In this document: positions 51,076 through 60,921 of the stretch, piece by piece | How the letters are laid out: every line of letters begins with the position of its first letter | How positions within the stretch are numbered: the stretch's first letter is position 1 | Origin: JAUUSJ01 sp964439395 | GTDB taxonomy: Bacteria > Bacillota > Clostridia > Lachnospirales > Lachnospiraceae | Assembly: GCA_964439395.1 (NCBI GenBank) | Contig: CAYTNV010000006.1 | Location: 1-64,000, forward strand | DNA: 64,000 nt | Direction of reading: 5' to 3' | Position numbers and translations under genes: made by a program | Notes under the pieces: model-generated | What the model was told of the DNA's origin: nothing | What the model saw: only the letters and a program-made list of their open reading frames with translations | Databases searched by the model: none

Positions 51076-51423
51076 CTAACAACAATAGTTATCATAATTG
51101 CTTCTTATCAAAAGATTAAACAATATACTCTTGCAGAACATATTTTTCATTCCCATATCAATTTTATTCTCGCCCTTCTGTTTCAGCAAAACTTTTATTA
51201 ATTCTTTCCGAAAAGAATCAATTTTCTTTTGATCTTGTTTTGCCAAAATAGCTTCAAACTGTGACAATAAATCCTGGATATAAAAGCGGATATCTCCCAG
51301 ACTCTCCTCATAAAGTCTCTCTCCTCGAAAAATCACCTGCTTATTTATTTCCTGTTGCCACGGCAATATCTTTAAATCATCCAGCCAACTCCGTATTTTT
51401 CCATACTGTCTCAAACTCTCCAA
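51076..51423 (-). pseudogene. Helical gene fragment with a disturbed start
   Basis: A 115-residue frame starting at TTG, with a helical Glu/Lys/Gln core (RLYEESLGDIRFYIQDLLSQF). A better ribosome site (AGAGAGG) sits in front of a GTG in another frame (VTIGEFETVWKNTELAG, then stop), and ATG at the same site is followed by TGA. This suggests a frameshift after an original N terminus. The helix resembles the C-terminal part of Hsp70-like proteins found beside such kinases, but I am unsure. Product unlikely to be functional as it stands. Confidence 0.45.
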
Positions 51424-51533
51424 TGGTCACATTTTACCTCTCTTAAAAAAAGTCCTTGACTTCGACTATAGTCTAACTATTATCCCATTTATAGTCGCTA
51501 TTGATATTCTACCAAATATGGAGGAAAAATGGA

Positions 51534-51703
51534 ATGGAAAAAACAAGATTTGAGACAGGTATGAAAAGTTTAAAGAAAATCGATGGAAAAGGCGGAGAGG
51601 CCATTATAAATTCTCTGGAAACTATATCACCTGACTTCGGCAAATATATTCTTGCATCTGCTTTTGGCGATATTTACGCTAGAGAGACTTTCCTTATAAA
51701 TGA
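51534..51703 (+). pseudogene. Truncated carboxymuconolactone decarboxylase-like gene
   Basis: MEKTRFETGMKSLKKIDGKG and SPDFGKYILASAFGDIYAR match the N-terminal third of the CMD family. At about residue 57 the family sequence stops and the frame runs into a long hairpin (51702-51756), closing at 51761. GGAGG nine bases before the ATG is intact. CMD proteins are at least about 110 residues, so this is a 5' remnant cut at the hairpin. Confidence 0.7.
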
Positions 51704-51756
51704 TAATAAGAGAGTGCATATTGAAAAAATATTTCAATATGCACTCTCTTATCATC
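51702..51756. repeat. Near-perfect 25-bp inverted repeat at the CMD break point
   Basis: GATAATAAGAGAGTGC...TTGAA and TTCAA...GCACTCTCTTATCATC, one mismatch, loop of only a few bases. It sits exactly where the CMD gene is cut. No T run on either side, so it does not look like a normal terminator. Confidence 0.65.
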
Positions 51757-51764
51757 TCTAAAGT

Positions 51765-51950
51765 TTATTGTTCTTCTGTAATTTTCATTTTCCAAGGAGC
51801 AATCTGGATAACATCCTGCCCTCTAATCTCAACTACCGTTAATACTCTATTCCATCTGAAAATCTATAGTTTCTTGTCTGCTCTTCGGCAGCTTTCCATC
51901 ATATAAATCAAGGATTGGTGAAACATACTTCAACGCAAATAATTTAGAAT
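51765..51950 (-). pseudogene. Frameshifted coding remnant, unknown family
   Basis: Minus-strand codons FALKYVSPILDLYDG...ETIDFQME end in TAG; one base over, the frame continues RVLTVVEIRGQDVIQIAP and ends with EEQ and TAA. Both parts look like real protein sequence, so a gene end with one frameshift is likely. I do not recognise it. It lies behind pgmB on the same strand. Confidence 0.4.
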
Positions 51951-51952
51951 TA

Positions 51953-52591
51953 TCATTTTACAACATTCAATAAATCTGCAAATGTCTTTAGCGAATGTGT
52001 TACATCCTTATGCTCTGCAGCCTCTCCGATTCCTGCTCCGTCAAATCCACCAGCAAGTGCAGCATCAATTCCAGCAAGTGCATCTTCAACTACTAGACAG
52101 TCTTCTGGCTCTAATCCTAGAAATTCTGCCGCTTTTAAGAAAACTTCAGGATTTGGTTTGGAATATGTAATATTCGTTCCATCACTGATAGCATCAAAAT
52201 ATCCATCAAGTCCTAAGCGTTCCAAGATAAACTTTGCATTTTTGCTGGAAGACCCAAGTGCAAGTCGACATCCCCGCTTTTTCAGCTCATCCATCGTATC
52301 TTTTACTTCTTTTGTCAAATCTTTTGGGGTCATCTGGTTCAAAAGTGTTTTATAAATCTCATTTTTCTTCGTTGCTAATAGTTCTTTTTCTTCTGCACTA
52401 TATTCTTTATCACTTCGCTCTAATATAATATCCAGACTCGCCATACGACTTACACCGCGAAGTCGATTATTAATCTTCTCATCAAAATATACATCTATAT
52501 CATCCGCCATTTTCTTCCAAGCCTGATAATGATATTTATCTGTAAAGCAGATTACTCCATCTAAATCAAATATTACGCCTTTATAATTCAT
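51953..52591 (-). CDS. pgmB: Beta-phosphoglucomutase
   Basis: 212 residues, HAD superfamily. FDLDGVICFTDKYHYQAW (nucleophile and acid/base Asp), LGSSSKNAKFILERLGL, KPNPEVFL and VVEDALAGIDAA are the PgmB motifs. Converts beta-glucose 1-phosphate, the product of inverting GH65 phosphorylases, to glucose 6-phosphate. Last gene of the operon with two GH65 genes, where the enzyme is expected. ATG with AGGAAA. Cytoplasmic. Confidence 0.95.
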   Translation of the reverse strand: MNYKGVIFDLDGVICFTDKYHYQAWKKMADDIDVYFDEKINNRLRGVSRMASLDIILERSDKEYSAEEKELLATKKNEIYKTLLNQMTPKDLTKEVKDTMDELKKRGCRLALGSSSKNAKFILERLGLDGYFDAISDGTNITYSKPNPEVFLKAAEFLGLEPEDCLVVEDALAGIDAALAGGFDGAGIGEAAEHKDVTHSLKTFADLLNVVK

Positions 52592-52648
52592 GTCGTTATT
52601 TTCCTTTCAGTCTTATCTTTATTAAATATACCCAATAAGTATAATTTT

Positions 52649-53503
52649 TTAATATCCAGCGCCATACACCGTCATCAAAAGTTCTTTCTTGATAAAGATA
52701 CTGATATGTTTCCAACATACCCTACATAACATCGAGGCTTTCGGATCCATTTCAATATAAGGATGGTTTAGTTTATCCTCAATTTTGGCTGTTCCATCAA
52801 AAATATGATCCACTAATTCAATATATTCATCCAAGTAGCTTTTCGCAATTGGAAATCCATTATGATTTGGAAGAAGATAATCGTATTGCTCCTCCAAATC
52901 TTTCATTCTCTTCGTATTAGCTTTAAAATTTAAAAGTCTTTCCTTCACATCATAAGGCGCCTCAGGATTATTGGAATTATCATACATAAGCACCTGTGTC
53001 GATTCCATCTCATCTCCACAAAAAAGCATTCTATGTCCACGGTCAAGAAAGAATAAACTGCTATTACAATGTGCTGGCTTTACATCTAACACTTCAACAC
53101 TACGCCCTCCAAGCTCTATCTTAAATCCTTCCTCGACAAAGATTTTCTCATAGTCTGGATATGGCAAAGTATTCAAATTAAAAGGTACTGCTCCTTCTCC
53201 ATAGACAGATGGTTCATCTATCTTAGCGCCTTTGCTTAAATATACCGCCTCAAATTCTCCGTTGCCTGCAGAATGATCTGGATGAAAATGTGTATTTGCC
53301 ACTATAACCGGCTTATTTGTTAAATTCTCAACAAATGCTTTCAAATTACCTACGCCGTAACCTGTATCAATCAAAAGTGCTTTTTCCTCACCCTCAAGGA
53401 GATACATATTCTGACTTCCATTCATAAAATTGATAAACCATGTTCTGTCATCAAATTTCCACGCATTATAACTTCCAAAAATCTGTTCTAAAGTTGGTTC
53501 CAT
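52649..53503 (-). CDS. Metallo-beta-lactamase-fold hydrolase
   Basis: 284 residues, beta-lactamase-like metal hydrolase. ANTHFHPDHSAGNGEF is the HxHxDH zinc motif, LFFCGDEME-type and LLPNHNGFP (distal His) complete the site. Substrate unknown; MBL hydrolases in sugar operons may open lactones or remove side groups. In frame with the GH65 genes: 14 bp behind the second one and 57 bp before pgmB. No signal peptide, so cytoplasmic. Confidence 0.9.
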   Translation of the reverse strand: MEPTLEQIFGSYNAWKFDDRTWFINFMNGSQNMYLLEGEEKALLIDTGYGVGNLKAFVENLTNKPVIVANTHFHPDHSAGNGEFEAVYLSKGAKIDEPSVYGEGAVPFNLNTLPYPDYEKIFVEEGFKIELGGRSVEVLDVKPAHCNSSLFFLDRGHRMLFCGDEMESTQVLMYDNSNNPEAPYDVKERLLNFKANTKRMKDLEEQYDYLLPNHNGFPIAKSYLDEYIELVDHIFDGTAKIEDKLNHPYIEMDPKASMLCRVCWKHISIFIKKELLMTVYGAGY

Positions 53504-53517
53504 AGTCTTCCTTTCTT

Positions 53518-55854
53518 TTACTCTCGGATTGATGAAATTTCTGGAAAGAGATAGTTCGCCGTCTCTCCAGCTTTCAATATATAATCTTGTTCATAAATTG
53601 AAAGTACAAGTTCATATATATTATCCATATCTGCAATAACTTGCATTCCCTTATTATTTAAAATTACTTGATAGCCCTGACCATGCCATACACAGTGGAA
53701 ACTCACCTCTTTCCACCATGGAATATAATGCGGAGTAAATTCAACCTTCTTTGGAGTCATTTTCATACCTGCGACTCCTCTGACTACCGCCATCCATGCT
53801 CCTGCCGCACAGCCAGAATGAATTCCATCCTTTGTACCACCATGCTTATCTTTTAAATCCATCTCGGCTGTCTCCATAAGATAGCCATAAGTACTCTCTG
53901 GCATATCCATATCTGCGTAGCAAATAGAATGTACACAATAAGAAAGCGAGGAAGCTGCTTCACATCGCCCTTGATAATAATCAAGATTTCTGCGATAAAT
54001 TGTTTTTGGCATATCAATATTCTGATAAGCAAAAAGCATTAGCACATCTGGCTGTTTAATAACTTGACTCTTATTATAAAGTCCTGCCTGTTTCATCTGT
54101 GTATATCCGCTTTTGCTTCCTCCTTGCACTTCCAATTCTCGTGATAAATCAAAATAATTATCAAACTGTGGTATCATTCCCGTCTCTTTATCTAATGGGA
54201 GATAAATATATTTAGCTACATGGGCAAATTCTTCTTTTTCTCCCACCTTAAATTTAATCTTTTTCTTTAGCTCATTAAGTTCATCACCATACTCATCCAA
54301 AAGCTTACAAGTTTCCGTAAGCACACGATATACGCTATAATTTGTGTATGCATTGTTATCGACATACGGATGATGTTCATCTGTTCCTGTAACTTGCAAA
54401 ATCTCATAGCGATTTTGCTCTTCATTCCAGATGACGCGAGATACCCAGTAACGACAGATTTCCATTAGCATTTCCATACCATATTCCTTCACAAACTCCT
54501 TATCGCCTGTAGCTATCAGATAGTTTATGACAGAGAGTCCCACATCTGATACACAGTGAATCTGCATAAATGGATGGCGCACATCAATCCATACTGTCTC
54601 TTCCCCAGTCACTCCTGTTGTAAATGGATATCTCGCTCCTTTATATCCTTCTTTTATAGCAAGTTCTCTCGCCTCTTTTAAATGTGAATAGCGAAAGAGT
54701 AACGGATTTTTGCTATATTCCGGCATTGTCTGTAAAAATACTGGAGCCTGAAATATCTCTGCATCCCACCAAACAAAATTATTGTACATCTCACCCGTCA
54801 GACCTTTTGCTGAAAAACTATGTACATAATCATTTCTCTCAAGAGAAATCAATGTATGATAATTGGAGAAGCGAATTGCACAATCAGCCGTATCATCTCC
54901 TTTTATATTAATTTCCAGCTTCGAGAACAGATTGCGATAGATTGCATAATGCTTTTTATATTCTTCCTCGTAAGAGCTATTTTCAAACGCTCTCATATAT
55001 TCTTCCATACAATCCGAAAGCTTCTTTTTTGTATCTCTGCTTGTTACAGTTGAAATAAGCTTTTCTAATACATAAGTGCTCCCCTGTTCAGCATCAAAAG
55101 TAATTTGCTGCGCTGCAATTCCATCCTCACATATGTCTTCCCAGACAGCCTCCTTAGAAAACTTCTGACTAATACCCGTTGCAGAATGAAATCCATATTT
55201 TGGTCCTACAATCTCTTCTTGACAAATCGTATGTCCAGCATACTGAATTTCTATCGTCTTTTGAGGAATCTGTCCGTTAGATTTCGTTCTTAAATCCATT
55301 CCACTTAAAATCTTTACTGACTCTGAATAATTAAGTGGTTCCATCTCTACTTGCATACAATAAATATGATCATCCGAAAAACTTGCAAATCTCTTAAAAT
55401 CAAATCGAGTTTTCTGCCCTTTTGTATTTTCCCAAACAACTTCACGGTGAAGTACTCCGTCGGAAAAATCCAAATAACGTTTCCACGATAAAATTTTTCC
55501 CTCCCATGGATAGAAGGTTTCTCCTCCAATTTCAAAACGTACAAGAAGAAAGTCTAGCAAATTGATAACTCTTTCTTGCTTTTCAAACTTTTTTAGTCGT
55601 TCCTCTTCTACGTAATATTTTTTCATATACATATTATCGCACATCGTAATACGTACTTCGACGACTTCATCCATTACTCCTCGAATCCAAAATCCTTGAA
55701 TTCCGAGACTTGTATATTCCTCCAGGCTTGCCTTTACTCCCATATATCCATTGCCTGTTGTCAGAAGCGTCGCTACATTTGCTTCATGAAGCAGGCTATA
55801 TTCCTGCTCCACAAGGCAATTCTTATCTTCAAAAATAAGACCTGAATAACTCAT
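53518..55854 (-). CDS. GH65 family phosphorylase, second copy
   Basis: 778 residues from the chosen ATG (GAGGAG five bases upstream; the longer frame starts 21 bp earlier and overlaps the first GH65 gene). N-terminal beta-sandwich, (alpha/alpha)6 barrel with VTGTDEHHPYVDNNAYTN, catalytic acid E493, and a phosphate-site-like DGIHSGCAAGAWMAVVRG. Inverting phosphorylase of an alpha-glucoside expected, giving beta-glucose 1-phosphate for PgmB. It differs from its neighbour at the key loop (TDEHHPY versus PDEYREH), so the two should prefer different linkages or acceptors. Linkage cannot be told from sequence. Confidence 0.88.
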   Translation of the reverse strand: MSYSGLIFEDKNCLVEQEYSLLHEANVATLLTTGNGYMGVKASLEEYTSLGIQGFWIRGVMDEVVEVRITMCDNMYMKKYYVEEERLKKFEKQERVINLLDFLLVRFEIGGETFYPWEGKILSWKRYLDFSDGVLHREVVWENTKGQKTRFDFKRFASFSDDHIYCMQVEMEPLNYSESVKILSGMDLRTKSNGQIPQKTIEIQYAGHTICQEEIVGPKYGFHSATGISQKFSKEAVWEDICEDGIAAQQITFDAEQGSTYVLEKLISTVTSRDTKKKLSDCMEEYMRAFENSSYEEEYKKHYAIYRNLFSKLEINIKGDDTADCAIRFSNYHTLISLERNDYVHSFSAKGLTGEMYNNFVWWDAEIFQAPVFLQTMPEYSKNPLLFRYSHLKEARELAIKEGYKGARYPFTTGVTGEETVWIDVRHPFMQIHCVSDVGLSVINYLIATGDKEFVKEYGMEMLMEICRYWVSRVIWNEEQNRYEILQVTGTDEHHPYVDNNAYTNYSVYRVLTETCKLLDEYGDELNELKKKIKFKVGEKEEFAHVAKYIYLPLDKETGMIPQFDNYFDLSRELEVQGGSKSGYTQMKQAGLYNKSQVIKQPDVLMLFAYQNIDMPKTIYRRNLDYYQGRCEAASSLSYCVHSICYADMDMPESTYGYLMETAEMDLKDKHGGTKDGIHSGCAAGAWMAVVRGVAGMKMTPKKVEFTPHYIPWWKEVSFHCVWHGQGYQVILNNKGMQVIADMDNIYELVLSIYEQDYILKAGETANYLFPEISSIRE

Positions 55855-55864
55855 TTTTTCTCCT

Positions 55865-58159
55865 CTATAATTCACGAATTTCTCCGTTTATCTCTACTTC
55901 CACTTTCTTCGTTCCTGTTATATTTTTTACTTCAACATAATCTTTTGTTACCTCTACTGAGAGCTTTTGCCCTTTCCAGATAATCGTATAAGAAAGCTTT
56001 GTCCAGCTATCTGGCAAGGATGGATTAATTCTAAGTTTTCCTCCCAACATACGCACACCGCCAAAGCCATATACAACGCATTCCCATACACCACCAAAGG
56101 ATGCCGCATGAATTCCTGCGTTGGAAGAACCCATAAATGGTCCCAAATCAATCGTTGCAGCTTTTTTAAAAAGGTCATATGCCATATCTTTCTCGCCCAT
56201 ATCACATGCTAATACAGAATGGGTAGATAAGGATAAGGAGGAATCATGAAGAGTACGAGCCTCATAATGTTTCCAGGATGCCTTCTTTACTTCCTGTGGG
56301 AAAATATTTTCTAATAAGAAGAATAATACAAGCACATCTGCCTGCTTAGATACCTGAATCTCATTAATCTGCTCTAAGTTATAATCACGGGTAATTCCGC
56401 CTACATGTTCCTGTGCTTTGTACTTGCTCAAATCGATATCGCGGCAGCTTAAATAGCGATCATCCTGTGGAAGAATATTTTCCTTTGTCGGAGTTGGAAG
56501 ATAAATTTTTTCACATCCTACTTTCCAATCTTCATAAGCTACCTCTAGACCAAGCTTCTCATTCAACCTTGCAAATATTTCAGGCTTTTCTGCCTTTAAA
56601 AGCTCATAATATTCCATGGCCTTTTCCATATTCCAATGTGCCATATAATTTGTAAACGCATTGTCATTGACATGCTCGCGGTATTCATCTGGACCTACTA
56701 CATCATTAATGTGGTACTTTCCATCCTCACCCTTTTCAAGACGAGATGCCCAAAAGATTGCCGTATCCATAATAAGCTCATATCCATATTTTTCCATATA
56801 ATCTTCATCGCCAGTGATAATATAATACTGCCATACACCAAATGCTACATCTGAAGTAATATGCTGCTCTATAAATCCCGACCACACTTTCACTGGCAAA
56901 CCAGTTAAAACATCCACGTCACAATATTCTGGTGTAACCTCTCCATCATCTAACCAAGCAGACTCCCAAGGGAACATCGCACCTTTATAATGATTATGTT
57001 TTGCCTTTGCGTGTGCTCCTGGCAGAGAAAGATAACGATATTCCTCAAGTTTTCTCGCAGTCTTTGGATCTGTGAATATATAGTAAGGAAGCAAGAAAAT
57101 CTCTGTATCCCAGAAAGTATGTCCTTTATATCCCTCTCCTGAGAGTCCCTTGGCGCCGATATTCATACGAGAATCATGCGCTGGCACCATCAGGCGCATA
57201 TGGTATTGTGCGAAATGAATGGCAAACTCATCCATCTCATTACCCTCAATATGGATTGGCGCAAGATTCCACACTTCTTCTTCCCACTGTTTTTTAGACT
57301 CTTCCATAAGTGCCTGATATCCAAGTTCTTCTAATTCCTTGATATTTTCATGGGCAATTTCTTGAATCTTGTCCACTGTTTTTCCTTCTATATCTAAATC
57401 TCTACTCGTATATACAGTAGAATATTTTTCTACAACAAATGTCTGTCCTGCCTTTACATCCACAGAGTATCCAGCAAAAATCTCTCGTCTCTCGATATAA
57501 ACCTCTGCATCCATCTCAAGCACTTTGCCGTCCACTGCCAGCTTATGAACCGTTGTATCCACAAAATCGATTTTGGACTGTCCAGTCGTCTGCACAAACT
57601 GAATTACTTTTTTATCATAGAAACGCTTATCTCCCTCAGAAAAATGCTGACTTCCTGTATTCGTCATCTTTCCGTTAATACCACTCTTGATTTCGACATG
57701 GATATCGCTGTCCACAGGTATAATTTCGACATGCTGTGCAATGACATGAAGTCGCTTCAGGGAGACTATTCTGTAAAATGCAATCTTCACTTTAACTCCC
57801 TTTGGGGAAATCCATATTGCACTTCTTTTAAGCTCTCCCGTGTGAATATTCAACTCTCTCGTATAATCCTCTACCGTTCCCTCTGACAATGAGAAATTTT
57901 CTCCATTTATAGATATCTTCATAGCGATCATATCTGCCGCATTTGGAAGCTCTGTCACTTCATTTTCATCAAACTTATTAAATGTGCCCGCAATAAATAA
58001 ACCTCTCGTCTCTCCTAAATAACTCTCCTCTGTTGCGCTCCTAAGCCCAAGATAGCCGTTGCCAAGACTCATAATCGCCTCACATTTTCCTAATTTATTT
58101 TGGTCAAAGCAATCCTCTCTGATAATCCACTCAGAAATCTTGCTATAATCCATTCCCAT
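55865..58159 (-). CDS. GH65 family phosphorylase, first copy
   Basis: 764 residues. GNGYLGLRSATEES near the start, FWDTEIFLLPYY, GAMFPWESAW, the catalytic loop VVGPDEYREHVNDNAFTNY (acid E492) and SSNAGIHAASFGGVWECVVYGFGG are typical of GH65 disaccharide phosphorylases (maltose, trehalose, kojibiose, nigerose types). Cytoplasmic; cleaves with phosphate and saves ATP. AGGAGG eight bases before the ATG. It overlaps the longer frame of the second GH65 gene and lies 12 bp after the rhamnosidase gene, so all belong to one transcript. Confidence 0.9.
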   Translation of the reverse strand: MGMDYSKISEWIIREDCFDQNKLGKCEAIMSLGNGYLGLRSATEESYLGETRGLFIAGTFNKFDENEVTELPNAADMIAMKISINGENFSLSEGTVEDYTRELNIHTGELKRSAIWISPKGVKVKIAFYRIVSLKRLHVIAQHVEIIPVDSDIHVEIKSGINGKMTNTGSQHFSEGDKRFYDKKVIQFVQTTGQSKIDFVDTTVHKLAVDGKVLEMDAEVYIERREIFAGYSVDVKAGQTFVVEKYSTVYTSRDLDIEGKTVDKIQEIAHENIKELEELGYQALMEESKKQWEEEVWNLAPIHIEGNEMDEFAIHFAQYHMRLMVPAHDSRMNIGAKGLSGEGYKGHTFWDTEIFLLPYYIFTDPKTARKLEEYRYLSLPGAHAKAKHNHYKGAMFPWESAWLDDGEVTPEYCDVDVLTGLPVKVWSGFIEQHITSDVAFGVWQYYIITGDEDYMEKYGYELIMDTAIFWASRLEKGEDGKYHINDVVGPDEYREHVNDNAFTNYMAHWNMEKAMEYYELLKAEKPEIFARLNEKLGLEVAYEDWKVGCEKIYLPTPTKENILPQDDRYLSCRDIDLSKYKAQEHVGGITRDYNLEQINEIQVSKQADVLVLFFLLENIFPQEVKKASWKHYEARTLHDSSLSLSTHSVLACDMGEKDMAYDLFKKAATIDLGPFMGSSNAGIHAASFGGVWECVVYGFGGVRMLGGKLRINPSLPDSWTKLSYTIIWKGQKLSVEVTKDYVEVKNITGTKKVEVEINGEIREL

Positions 58160-58171
58160 TCCTTATTCCTC

Positions 58172-60907
58172 CTAACAATTCTTTAAATGTATATTAAATG
58201 CTTCCATCTGTTCTTGCGTCAAATTTACAAATGGGGTATCATTTAGCATTTCCACTGTCATATCGCGCATCCCACCTGGTACAGCCTGCCAGCCTGGAAT
58301 AAAACTTTCTACTACAGTCAATGCCTCTGGATTTTCAATTAATTCATTAAGGGAAGACTTTGAAGAATAGATTTTTATAATCGGTATTTCTGGCATATAA
58401 GTGTATTCATACGTTCCTGCTGGAATCTCGATTGCTTCTCTTGTCGTATTTGGCAAAAGAACTGTGGCACCTGCTGCAAATGGCACTTTCACCCTTAAGT
58501 AGAACTCTCCACTCTTTTCTACCTTCCAGTTAATCTCATAAGTTCCTGCGATAGATTCATACTTCATATCACAAGATGTAATTCGATAATCTGGTTGTGG
58601 TGCAATCGTAACATGTGTAAATCCAGGATTTTCTTCCTCCAAATGAAGTCCTGCCATATTTCGGTACATCCACTCTACAACGCTTCCGTAGGAATAATGA
58701 TTCAGCGAATTCATCTCCGTACCGCTAATCTTTCCATCAGGTAAAATAGAATTCCAACGCTCCCAAATAGTTGTTGCACCCATATTTACCGCATACAGCC
58801 AGCTTGGACAATCTTCGTTGAGAAGAAGCTTATAGGCAAGCTCATTATTACCGTAATCTGATAATACTTTATTCAAGAGATAGGTTCCGACAAAACCAGT
58901 CTTTAAATATCCTTTATTTACTTTTAATTTTTCTTTCAAAAATTCTGCAATTCTTTGCTTACTTCCCTCTGGTGCAAAATCCATATAAAGTGCTACCGCA
59001 TAGGCGGTCTGTGTCGTCAGAGCAAGACGACCGTTTGCTGTAAAATATTCCGCCTGGAGAGCTTTTTTTATCTCCTCTGCCAATATACCGTAATAAACTG
59101 CTTCCTCTTCTTTTCCTAAAATCTTTGCTGCCTTTGCCACAATATTCGCTGAATAATAATAATACGCTGTCGCAATATATCCATCCTCTGTTGCACCTTT
59201 AAAACCGTCGTCTCCTTCACCGTCAAGAGCAAGCCAATCTCCAAAATGAAAGCCTACATCCCAAAAACGTCTTCCTCCAGTTGCTTCATCGATTCCCTTA
59301 ATATAGTCAACCCACTGTCTCATACTCTCAAACTGTTCTTCCAAAATAGAGAGATCTCCGTAGTATAAATACAAATTCCAAGGTACGATCGTTGCGGCAT
59401 CACCCCATACAGAACAAGTCGGTCCATTTTCATGGAAGGCTGGAATTACTGATGTTACATGCCCATATTCTTTCTGTGTCTCATATAAGTCATGGCTGAA
59501 TTTTCGAAGGAAATTATAGCTATCCATATGAAAGCAGGCTGTTCCTGAGAATACCTGTGTATCTGCAGTCCATCCCATTCTCTCATCACGCTGTGGACAA
59601 TCTGTAGGAATATCGACATAGTTACATTTTTGTCCCCACATAGCATTTTCAATTAATTTATTTACCTTTTCATTGCTTGTAGTAATCCAACCTGTTCTAT
59701 CCAAATCACTGTAGAGAACACATCCAGTAAACTGTTCTAAGCTAATTTCTTTTGTAAATCCCTCTACCTTAACATATCGAAATCCATAATAGGTAAAATG
59801 CGGCTGCACATATTTAGAAATTCCATCGGATATATAAGTAAATTCTGCCTTGGCAGTGCGCAAATTATCTCGATAAAAATTTCCATCTTGTAAAACTTCG
59901 CCAAACTGCATATGAATCTTTGTTCCCTTTGGCTCATCTGAATAGAAACGAAGGAAACCTGCCATATTTTGTCCCATATCAATTACTGTCTCTCCCGCTG
60001 GAGTTTGAATAATCTCGATTGGCTTAATTTCTTCCTTGATCACAACTGGCTGTCCATATCTTGCGCTCAGACAATTTGTTGGTCCATCTAGAATCTCAGC
60101 CTGATAACGTGCGGACTCATTGGAAGTCGGAACATATATCTCACCGTCGTAAATATTACTAAATACGACATCCCCTGCTGCTACTTTCCAAGACTCATCT
60201 GAGATAATCTTATCTTCCTTTCCTTTTGCATCCTGCATAATAAGCTCAAAAATCATTTTATGCTGATCTCCGTAATTATTTACTGCATGATCTAATCCAA
60301 ATCTTCCCTTATACCAGCCATCTGCGAGAAATACTTCTACCTTATGATTTCCACTCTTTATCTCAACCTCATAAGTCTGATATTGAATCCATTGATTATA
60401 GTCCGTACAACCTGGTGCCAAATATTCATCTCCGACTCTCTCTCCGTCTAAATATAATTCATAAAGTCCGAGTCCTGTCATATAAATTCTGCTGCTTTTA
60501 TAACTCTTTTCTGTTGTAAATTCTTTGATGAGCATTGGGTTTACATCTTTTAATTTGCTATTTCCAATCCACTTCCCTTCCCAAGTTTCATCCATCTTGG
60601 CAGTCTCAAACCACGCTGTATCACTTACTGCATACTCTCCATTATCTCCCCATACTTCGGCCTTCCAGTAATAGCGTGTGCGTGGTTTTAATTGGATATC
60701 AAGTTTTGTACCAATCATCTGAATCTCTGACGATTTTCCTGTATCATATACTACTTCCTCAAACTCAGCATCCAAAGCCGCCTGAATACGAATTGCCTCT
60801 GGCTTTTTTGCCTTTGTATCTATAACTTGAAAAGATACTCTCGGTATCTGAATCTCATATCCCAGTGGATTTGTCAGATGATTTGTCTGTAAACCTGTAA
60901 TTTTCAT
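58172..60907 (-). CDS. GH78 alpha-L-rhamnosidase
   Basis: 911 residues. Removes terminal alpha-L-rhamnose from glycosides or pectic side chains. Domains: N-terminal Ig-like part with ITGLQTNHLTNPLGYEI, rhamnosidase N domain (WYKGRFGLD), barrel with DCPQRDERMGWTADTQVFS (conserved acidic residues) and CPSWLYAVNMGATTIWERWNS, C-terminal beta sandwich. No signal peptide. Start set at 60907, with GGAGG nine bases upstream; the longer frame begins 42 bp before. In operon after the GH3 gene. Confidence 0.93.
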   Translation of the reverse strand: MKITGLQTNHLTNPLGYEIQIPRVSFQVIDTKAKKPEAIRIQAALDAEFEEVVYDTGKSSEIQMIGTKLDIQLKPRTRYYWKAEVWGDNGEYAVSDTAWFETAKMDETWEGKWIGNSKLKDVNPMLIKEFTTEKSYKSSRIYMTGLGLYELYLDGERVGDEYLAPGCTDYNQWIQYQTYEVEIKSGNHKVEVFLADGWYKGRFGLDHAVNNYGDQHKMIFELIMQDAKGKEDKIISDESWKVAAGDVVFSNIYDGEIYVPTSNESARYQAEILDGPTNCLSARYGQPVVIKEEIKPIEIIQTPAGETVIDMGQNMAGFLRFYSDEPKGTKIHMQFGEVLQDGNFYRDNLRTAKAEFTYISDGISKYVQPHFTYYGFRYVKVEGFTKEISLEQFTGCVLYSDLDRTGWITTSNEKVNKLIENAMWGQKCNYVDIPTDCPQRDERMGWTADTQVFSGTACFHMDSYNFLRKFSHDLYETQKEYGHVTSVIPAFHENGPTCSVWGDAATIVPWNLYLYYGDLSILEEQFESMRQWVDYIKGIDEATGGRRFWDVGFHFGDWLALDGEGDDGFKGATEDGYIATAYYYYSANIVAKAAKILGKEEEAVYYGILAEEIKKALQAEYFTANGRLALTTQTAYAVALYMDFAPEGSKQRIAEFLKEKLKVNKGYLKTGFVGTYLLNKVLSDYGNNELAYKLLLNEDCPSWLYAVNMGATTIWERWNSILPDGKISGTEMNSLNHYSYGSVVEWMYRNMAGLHLEEENPGFTHVTIAPQPDYRITSCDMKYESIAGTYEINWKVEKSGEFYLRVKVPFAAGATVLLPNTTREAIEIPAGTYEYTYMPEIPIIKIYSSKSSLNELIENPEALTVVESFIPGWQAVPGGMRDMTVEMLNDTPFVNLTQEQMEAFNIHLKNC

Positions 60908-60921
60908 ATATGTTTTCCTCC

